A DNA stretch of 64,000 bases from Meloidogyne chitwoodi (Eukaryota > Nematoda > Chromadorea > Rhabditida > Meloidogynidae). This document shows positions 58,101 to 64,000 of this stretch, in pieces. The stretch spans positions 2,418,001 through 2,482,000 of the forward strand of contig JACZZP010000007.1 in the NCBI GenBank assembly GCA_015183035.1. Reading direction: 5' to 3'. The translations under genes and the position numbers were made by a program. The notes under the pieces were generated by a model that was not told where the DNA came from, searched no databases, and saw nothing but the letters and a program-made list of their open reading frames with translations. How positions within the stretch are numbered: the first letter of the stretch is position 1; every line of letters starts with the position of its first letter.

Positions 58101-59584
58101 TATTATTACAAAAGAGCTCAACAAGACCCGTGCGTAACGAATTGTATGAAACATCGAGCATAAAAATGAAGGCAGGCTGTTTTGGTGGAATCCCATTCTT
58201 GAAAAATTTTGAATTCCTAAGAAATATTGTGAAAAAACCTTGCAATATTGTTGTGTAGCTACAAACTCATATGAACCTAAATATAGTTCAGGACGGTGTT
58301 GAATATCAGTTCGACGTCCCGAATGATCCAAATGGGCAAAATAAGCGTCTTGAACTAATAAAATATAAGAAATTGTCGTTATTGCGAATTGAAAATCTCA
58401 TACTCGTGGTGCATGCCTTACAAAATGGACATCGAAATTTGCGCCCGCCATCAATGAACTCCATAAATGGACACATATATGCTTTACAACGATGGCAACG
58501 AACAGGTCCTATGTCACCAAGATCAACGAGTGGTGGAGAATACTTGGAAAGAATTGTTAATAAATGAAAATAAAAAAATTTACTTCCGATTGGTGTAATT
58601 TGGCAAAAGGTGTAAGTGCCAAAGAAAGTGGTAAATGAGTAGCTTTCGTCATATCGTTACTATGCGGAACAGAATAAATTGTTGAGCGAATAAATTTCGG
58701 ATTAGAATTGCCTTAAAACGAATTCATAAGTCAACAAAAAACATAAATTTTAGTCTTTTTATCTGAATAGAGTTCAAATAATAACCTTGGTCTTGAGCAA
58801 TAAATTCAGTTGTAGTCAGGGGTGGAAGTTCAGCTTGTGGAAAGCCAGTTGGGAAGAGGCCAGATCGTGAACTCTTATCATCTTCCACAACTTGAATCTA
58901 AATAATTATTTAACAATGATTTAAGATTTCATTAAAAATTCATATTTTTAATTTAAAATTAAAGTTCTTACTATACTTGGAACCATCTCAGGATCCAAGC
59001 GTTGCTTTTGAGGTTGCGGAGGCCCTGGAAGTGGTGGAGGAAAGAGAGATGCATTGCCTGTTGGAGCGGTGCCATAATGACCGCCCATAGCTAATTGAGG
59101 ATTTCCATATGGGATAGACTGGAAATACGTTTGTTGACCAGGTTGCTGAGTAGGTGGGATATGTTGCATAGACGCGACATGTTGCTGTGAAGGTGGAACA
59201 TGTTGCTGAGTAGATGGAACATTTTGTTGCGAAGGCTGAACATATTGATGCATAGGCGGAACATGTTGCTGCGAAGGTGGAACATTTTGCTGCGTAGGCT
59301 GAACATGTTGATGCATAGGCGGAACATGTTGCTGCATAGGAGCAAAATGCTGCTGCATCTGTTGGCCATAATGAACCTTGAATAAAAAAATGCAATTAAT
59401 GTATGCATTTAAGAAAAAGACAAAAAACCTCCTGGGCCGGTTGATGTTGTTGTGTCATCTGTTGCGTTCCTCCTTGTGCATAGTACCGCTGCCAAGCCTC
59501 ATATTGTTTTTGTGCCTACTCAATTAAATTAAATAAAAGACATAAATAAATAAATACCTGTGGATCAAGAGATTGTTGATTCAT
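55198..59584 (-). CDS. COPII coat subunit Sec24, C/D type
   Basis: Cargo-selecting subunit of the COPII inner coat; it works with Sec23 on ER exit sites. The ATG at 59584 ([11 protein letters not shown]) begins a Gln/Pro-rich disordered N-terminus. Domains then follow in order: zinc finger ([23 protein letters not shown]), trunk/vWA-like ([78 protein letters not shown]), beta-sandwich ([34 protein letters not shown]), helical ([34 protein letters not shown]) and gelsolin-like ([19 protein letters not shown]) to [18 protein letters not shown]. CxFM in the finger and the LKNREE stretch favour the Sec24C/D branch. Around 16 exons, all in one consistent frame. Confidence 0.92.
59100..59355 (-). 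repeat. Coding tandem repeat in the Sec24 N-terminus
   Basis: The Sec24 N-terminus has about nine imperfect 10-13 codon repeats on the pattern [17 protein letters not shown] and QQHVASMQ. The DNA carries matching ACATGTTGCTG/ACATTTTG words, so it is a coding minisatellite. Confidence 0.85.
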
Positions 59585-60048
59585 TTTCGCAGATGTATAG
59601 TAAATTATACAGCAATTAAAATTTGAAAGATAGCTAAATTAAAAAAGGTTTAATAGATAAATATGAGCAAAATGATGCACAAAAATCAGGATCTAGACTG
59701 TAAGAAAAACATAAACAATGGTGCTGATATTCCGATAGTGGCTGTTTTCGACAGTAAAATAAAACTCTAAGAATCTTACTTAAAAACGAGTTTTTGGGGC
59801 AATGTCCGGGCTAATAAATATATCGGATGTCTTGCAACAAAAAACTGTAATAGTTCACTGTCGAAAACAACCACTGTCGAAACTGTTTCCACGTAAATAG
59901 GTAGGCAATTATAATTTAATGATGTGTAAATGAAAAAGACGTTTCATGCCCAATTTTTAATATTTTCGTTTTAGCTCTTTATGGACGCTTTGTTGCTAGA
60001 TAGCACTTAAAATTAATTTTAGACAAATAAACTAGATTTGCTATAAAG
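59585..60048. promoter_or_regulatory. Divergent promoter between Sec24 and mrpl-45, with an inverted repeat
   Basis: 464 bp separate the two start codons. An inverted repeat has arms 59737-59755 (AGTGGCTGTTTTCGACAGT) and 59857-59875 with 18 of 19 bases matching, and the half ACTGTCGAAA occurs again at about 59873-59882. The region could be a bidirectional promoter; whether the inverted repeat is regulatory or a small foldback element is open. Confidence 0.5.
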
Positions 60049-61642
60049 ATGCATGTTTATGGAGTTTGTCGTTTACACTCACGAATTACAGCAAACATTT
60101 TAGTACCGAGGCCATCGACATATGCCTGTCAATTTCGTTTTGTTCATCATCATAAAGAGCTAGAAGAACCAGGTGGATTTGAGCGATTCATTGGTTGGCG
60201 ACGGTCTAATCCACATAGAGCGAATAGAAATACTCATGTGAATGAAGCCAAGTATCGAAGGGTAATTTTTATACAAAATTTTTGATTATTATCTGTAATA
60301 TGATAAACAAGCAAGCCTCAATTTTAATATTTAAGTTACGTGGTGAAAAAAGGTTACTCATTGAATTGGAAGATCATGTCGAACAACAGCATATGAAAAA
60401 AATGACTCCAGATCAGTTGCGAATGTATTTATTACGAAAGGGTAAACCAAATATTTACGAAGATGCCGCACCGCGCGAATGGCAAGAGCATCAAATCACT
60501 TATCAGTCGCTACGTAATATACAACTATTAAAAAATATATATAATGAATCGTTTCATAAAAATTGATTCTATTAAAAATATTAGAATATATGTATGTAAA
60601 TTTTCTTGCAGATGACATTATTACTACATATATTCCACCGGAAACATCAAAATTATCACGGCTTGGAAGCTCTGGTCTCAGCGAACTTTTTGAAGATGTT
60701 AAAGACTATTGGAAAGATAGATACGCAGCTTTAATGGGTTATGGCCTGCGAAGGATACGCCGAAAAGAAGGCCTTAGAAATTTTGATTTGAAGGTATTGC
60801 TTCACGATTTTCAAATATTAATGAATTTTTGCATCTTTTTACAGGAGTTTGTCAAAGAGGCAGAAGAAATCTACGAATCAACTTTCCATGCATTAAAAAA
60901 TCGCGACAAAGTTCGTCTTCATGGTTTGGTAACAGAATCAGCTTTTTATGTAAGTCATTAATTATTAGATAGAAATCAATAGTCAATAGCATTTATAAAA
61001 TAATATTTAAAAAATTTAGAAGCTTTGGCCCGATGTGGAGAAGGGAACACTTCGCTGGGAACTTGTTCGATTTAATGAGCCTTCTGTGGTGGTTTCTATA
61101 AGAGTTACTGACATTCCACCAAAATCTGGAAATGACATTGCACAAATTGCTGTGAGAATGCATACAACACAGGTATGAATTTATTTATCAATTTTTTATT
61201 CTGTTGGTTGTAAAAGAAGGTTCAGAACCTTTCCATATCTTTATTAATCATTCCATTTTTAAATTCTTATTTTGTTTAAAAATAAAAATTGAAGAAAATG
61301 GCTATTTATGACAAGGATGGACATTTACTATTGGGAGCAGAGGATGATCCGAGAGAGGTGCTCGAATATGTTGTATTTGAAAATCACGTTGCCAGTGCGG
61401 ATGGTAAATGGCGTTTTCATGGACAGGTTCTAACTTATTGAAAAATTATGTCTTGAAAATAATTTTTTTAATTTCAGGTTATTCCGACATGGGCAAAGAC
61501 AAAGCAAACATTACATGAAAAACCAATGCTTGTTGAAAAAGCAAAAGAGAAAGGAGATTATCCGACCGAACTTTCACGTTTACATTTAGATTCAGGTGTT
61601 AAAAAGAAACGAAAAGAAGCCGGTGAAAAGATGACTGGGTGA
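60049..61642 (+). CDS. mrpl-45: Mitochondrial large ribosomal subunit protein mL45
   Basis: Tim44-like-domain protein of the mitochondrial 39S subunit, placed at the polypeptide exit and inner membrane. The start MHVYGVCRLHSRITANILVP is a basic, non-acidic N-terminus suitable as a mitochondrial presequence. Six exons or so encode MTPDQLRMYLLRKGKPNIYE, DDIITTYIPPETSKLSRLG, VKEAEEIYESTFHALKNRDK, RLHGLVTESAFYKLWPDVEK, RWELVRFNEPSVVVSIRVTD, then IAQIAVRMHTTQKMAIYDKD and LEYVVFENHVASADGKWRFH. WRFHGQVIPTWA near the end matches the family's WRMHxKIVPPWA. The tail is basic (KKKRKEAGEKMTG) with TGA at 61640-61642. Complete and intact. Confidence 0.92.
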
Positions 61643-62167
61643 AAATTTTAGTTACTGTTCGACATTAAATTTTATAACGATGTTTTAAATTTTGTACTTC
61701 ATTTCTATTAAATATTTGTTTTTACTATGTCATATGTATTTCACTGCCAGTCGATGAATTGTTGCCAGTCTCCTACGCTCTTTACTTTTCTCTCCTCTAT
61801 TTAACTACTTCTACCCGCCGTCTGCCTCACTTATGGTAAATCGATATTTTACATTAATGTGGATTTCTTGTTTAATTCATTTTTTGACGTTGGCCTTCGT
61901 CTCCGCATATGTAAATGCTTTTTATTTCTTTTTTTCTTGCTTTAACAGTTTTTCATGACGAAAAAGAGTCATCCTGTTTTATGAAAATTGCAATTGACAA
62001 CGGAACAAAAAGAGGTGTTACATGTTTTAGTTCGTCTAATTTAACTCCCGAGATTGATTTCTTATTAATTTTTAAAATTTTTAACAATATTTTCATTTAG
62101 GTATCTTAAAATTAAACAGAAAATTATCAATCCTTTAAATTATACTACGTAAACAAAAAATTGCATA
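61643..62167. other. Intergenic spacer
   Basis: Mixed composition; includes the 3' end of mrpl-45 and the promoter of the next gene. A short ORF at 61915-62100 has no protein-like features beyond a hydrophobic start and was not called. Confidence 0.5.
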
Positions 62168-64000
62168 ATGTCCGACTGTCGGTTATTAGCTCGAGCGATA
62201 CTTCTACCATCAAAGCAAAAGGTAAAGATATTAAGCGTCAATATATGTAAAACGATTTTTATAAAAGTAAATTCAATCAGTAAATTGTCAGAAAAATAAT
62301 CGAAATTATTATAGTAAAGTTTCTTTTTAGATTTCCGATGATTCAACTACAATTGATACATTGGCTACTCAACTAGAGTCAGCAGTCTCAATTGACTCGA
62401 AAAGTGTTGATTCTCGAAAAATAAACAACGTTGATAAAGTCAATGCAGAAAATCCTTCTACTAATGCGAAACAACCCATCGAGCGCACTGATGAATGTAT
62501 TTCACCAGCAGATCACCTGGCCCTTCAGTCGTTACGTTCTTCGGCACTTGCACGAAAGACAAATACAACAACAAAATTTAGTCGCAATTGTCGTAATCTC
62601 TTTGCCGATTTAATGTTCGGAGAAGAACAGCAAAAGAAGCAAATAGAGGATGAAAAACATGGAATTGTTGTTTCAAATCTATCTTCGAAGGATAATTTGC
62701 TTACTATTTCTCATGAAGGTTTAAATCAAGTAATAAATGAGGAAGTAAAGGAAAATGAAGGGAAGTTGCCAAAATTAGCGGAAGAAGGTGAAAGAAGTAA
62801 AAATCAAAGTGATAAGGTTGATAATAATACTAAAAAGGAAAATATAGATGCTACATCGAAGGATTTGAAGCAATCTAATTATAAATCAGAAGAAGCCAAT
62901 TATTGTAATAAGGCTGAACTTAAACAGAAAGAACCGGTTGAGGGTGAACTAATTGCCCGTGGGCCAATTCGAGCCAACTTTATTGTCCAGTATGTTAATA
63001 TTATTTTTAATTAATTAAATAATGACTCCTCACATTAGTTATCGAGTATCTATTAATTCAATTACAGTGGCGCCGCAACTCAAACTTTCCATCATCCATA
63101 CGGAGCTATAGTTACTCAACACGGTAGAATAGGCCACTCACCACTTGGAACTGACAGAAGTGATATATCCTCACCAAATATGGTTACATCGTTCAACGCA
63201 GCTACAGCACCTCAAACTGTTCTTCTTGATCAAAGCGGACTGAATCCGGCTGCTTCATTTGGATACGGTTACGAGTGTGGAATTCCAACAAGTAATTGGA
63301 ATATGGACGGTTGGAGTGTACGTGGAAGTGATTCGGCATTATCGTCTCCTAGTTCAACGCCTGATAGTATTGAGACAACATTGGAACCTATGAGTCCTAG
63401 CGAACGATCGGAACGTGAATTACCCGATAAGTATGAAAAAGAATATTAAAAATTCAATAATAAAATTTTTACTAAATAAGCTTATTTTTTAAGTAAAATT
63501 TATACATATTAATAAAAACTAAAAAAAATTTTTAATTTTATTATTTGAATTTTAGTCTCTCCGATTTTATTCTCGAGTATTCGCGACGTTATTCGCCAAT
63601 TCTCTCTCGAAAGGCTTCAATTTCAGAAAGTGGGTCACCACGTTCATCTACCAGTGACTCACTAACTAATGGCGCTGAATCTCCATTTAGTGTTCCACGA
63701 AGGTACTTTTTTAAAAAATAGAATAACTGAACTTATTTTATTTATTTACTTGTTTATATTGTTTTCTAAATTCAAATTGTCCACCATCTAATTTTTCAGT
63801 TCACCGGCTGTTCCTCGCAATGGTGCAGTCGGAGGCGGCCCTCAAACCCCACCTCATGCACCCGCTCCACCAATGACAACAATGACAGCTCGTGATGAGA
63901 TGAATGTTGTTAACATAAACCGTGAAGCAAAAGAGCGTCTTCGCATTCTCATTCGAAGCGAGGATATGGGTAAAAAATTAAAATAAAAAATAATGAAAAA
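62168..64000 (+). CDS. Ser/Pro-rich protein, 5' part, unrecognised
   Basis: The proposed start is the ATG at 62168 (MSDCRLLARAILLPSKQK), spliced to ISDDSTTIDTLATQLES. Exons continue to about 62987, 63068-63432, 63557-63702, and 63800 to about 63970, and the gene runs off the window. The first third is Lys/Glu/Asn-rich and probably disordered (SRNCRNLFADLMFGEEQQKK is a more ordered patch). The next exon reads HGAATQTFHHPYGAIVTQHG and SPLGTDRSDISSPNM. Then come Ser/Pro runs (SALSSPSSTPDSIE, MSPSERSERELPD), the segment LSDFILEYSRRYSPILSRKA, Pro-rich GGGPQTPPHAPAPPM, and a conserved-looking end VNINREAKERLRILIRSEDM. The SP/TP sites suggest phosphorylation. I do not recognise the family. Confidence 0.6.

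Noticed and set aside
58947..59408. Several frames on both strands over the Sec24 N-terminus
   Set aside because: Only the QQHVPP frame joins the Sec24 zinc-finger exon; the others follow the coding repeat's period.
61915..62100. 61-codon frame after mrpl-45
   Set aside because: It is short and without homology or a splice-consistent partner. It lies in the spacer upstream of a better start at 62168.

Overview
This is an AT-rich nematode genomic window. The genes are packed with very short introns, mostly about 40-60 nt with GT...AG borders. Recognisable proteins match nematode or animal families closely: a NCS-1 calcium sensor, a CAT-2-type tyrosine hydroxylase, an SCC3/STAG cohesin subunit and a Sec24C/D-type coat protein. 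The base composition, intron size and satellite content would suit a plant-parasitic tylenchid such as a root-knot nematode, but that placement is inference.

Layout. 1-4029 holds the 3' part of an EDEM2-like mannosidase gene (+), with an endonuclease/exonuclease/phosphatase-fold gene nested antisense in its one large intron. 4834-6005 is ncs-1 (+). 6212-9176 is tyrosine hydroxylase (-). 9756-10497 is a small protein with a retropepsin-like pattern that lacks the catalytic motif (-). 10888-12786 is a secreted multi-module Cys-rich protein (-). 14275-17208 is a membrane-anchored, apparently inactive cholinesterase-like protein (-). 18220-18924 is a secreted pioneer protein (+). 19935-21943 is a UDP-glycosyltransferase (+). 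22342-23547 is an acidic repeat protein (+). 23681-26037 is an atypical DEG/ENaC-like protein (-), carrying a 606-bp long-TIR transposon with 10-bp target duplications in an intron. 26415-26913 (+) and 27070-27518 (-) are convergent Gly/Cys-rich secreted precursors.

28744-33250 is a large block of satellite DNA, made of at least five tandem-repeat families in succession. Then follow an E2F factor (33893-35558, -), a membrane-anchored papain-like protease (36271-37994, +), a BTB protein (38053-40520, -), a secreted Pro-rich protein (42566-43927, -), an ionotropic-receptor-like gene (44670-46867, +), a C2H2 zinc-finger protein (47203-47923, -), scc-3 (49020-54569, +), Sec24 (55198-59584, -), mrpl-45 (60049-61642, +) and the 5' part of a Ser/Pro-rich protein (62168 to the window end, +).

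There is no operon-like pathway here. The genes are a mixture of housekeeping functions (ER quality control, COPII traffic, cohesion, mitochondrial ribosome), neuronal functions (dopamine synthesis, calcium sensing, receptor-like channels) and lineage-specific secreted proteins. The least ordinary features are the satellite mosaic, the Mutator-like element, a dispersed repeat sharing an exon-intron edge with the tyrosine hydroxylase gene, and three or four proteins that keep a family fold but lose its signature residues. All exon structures were read by eye from splice borders and reading frame.
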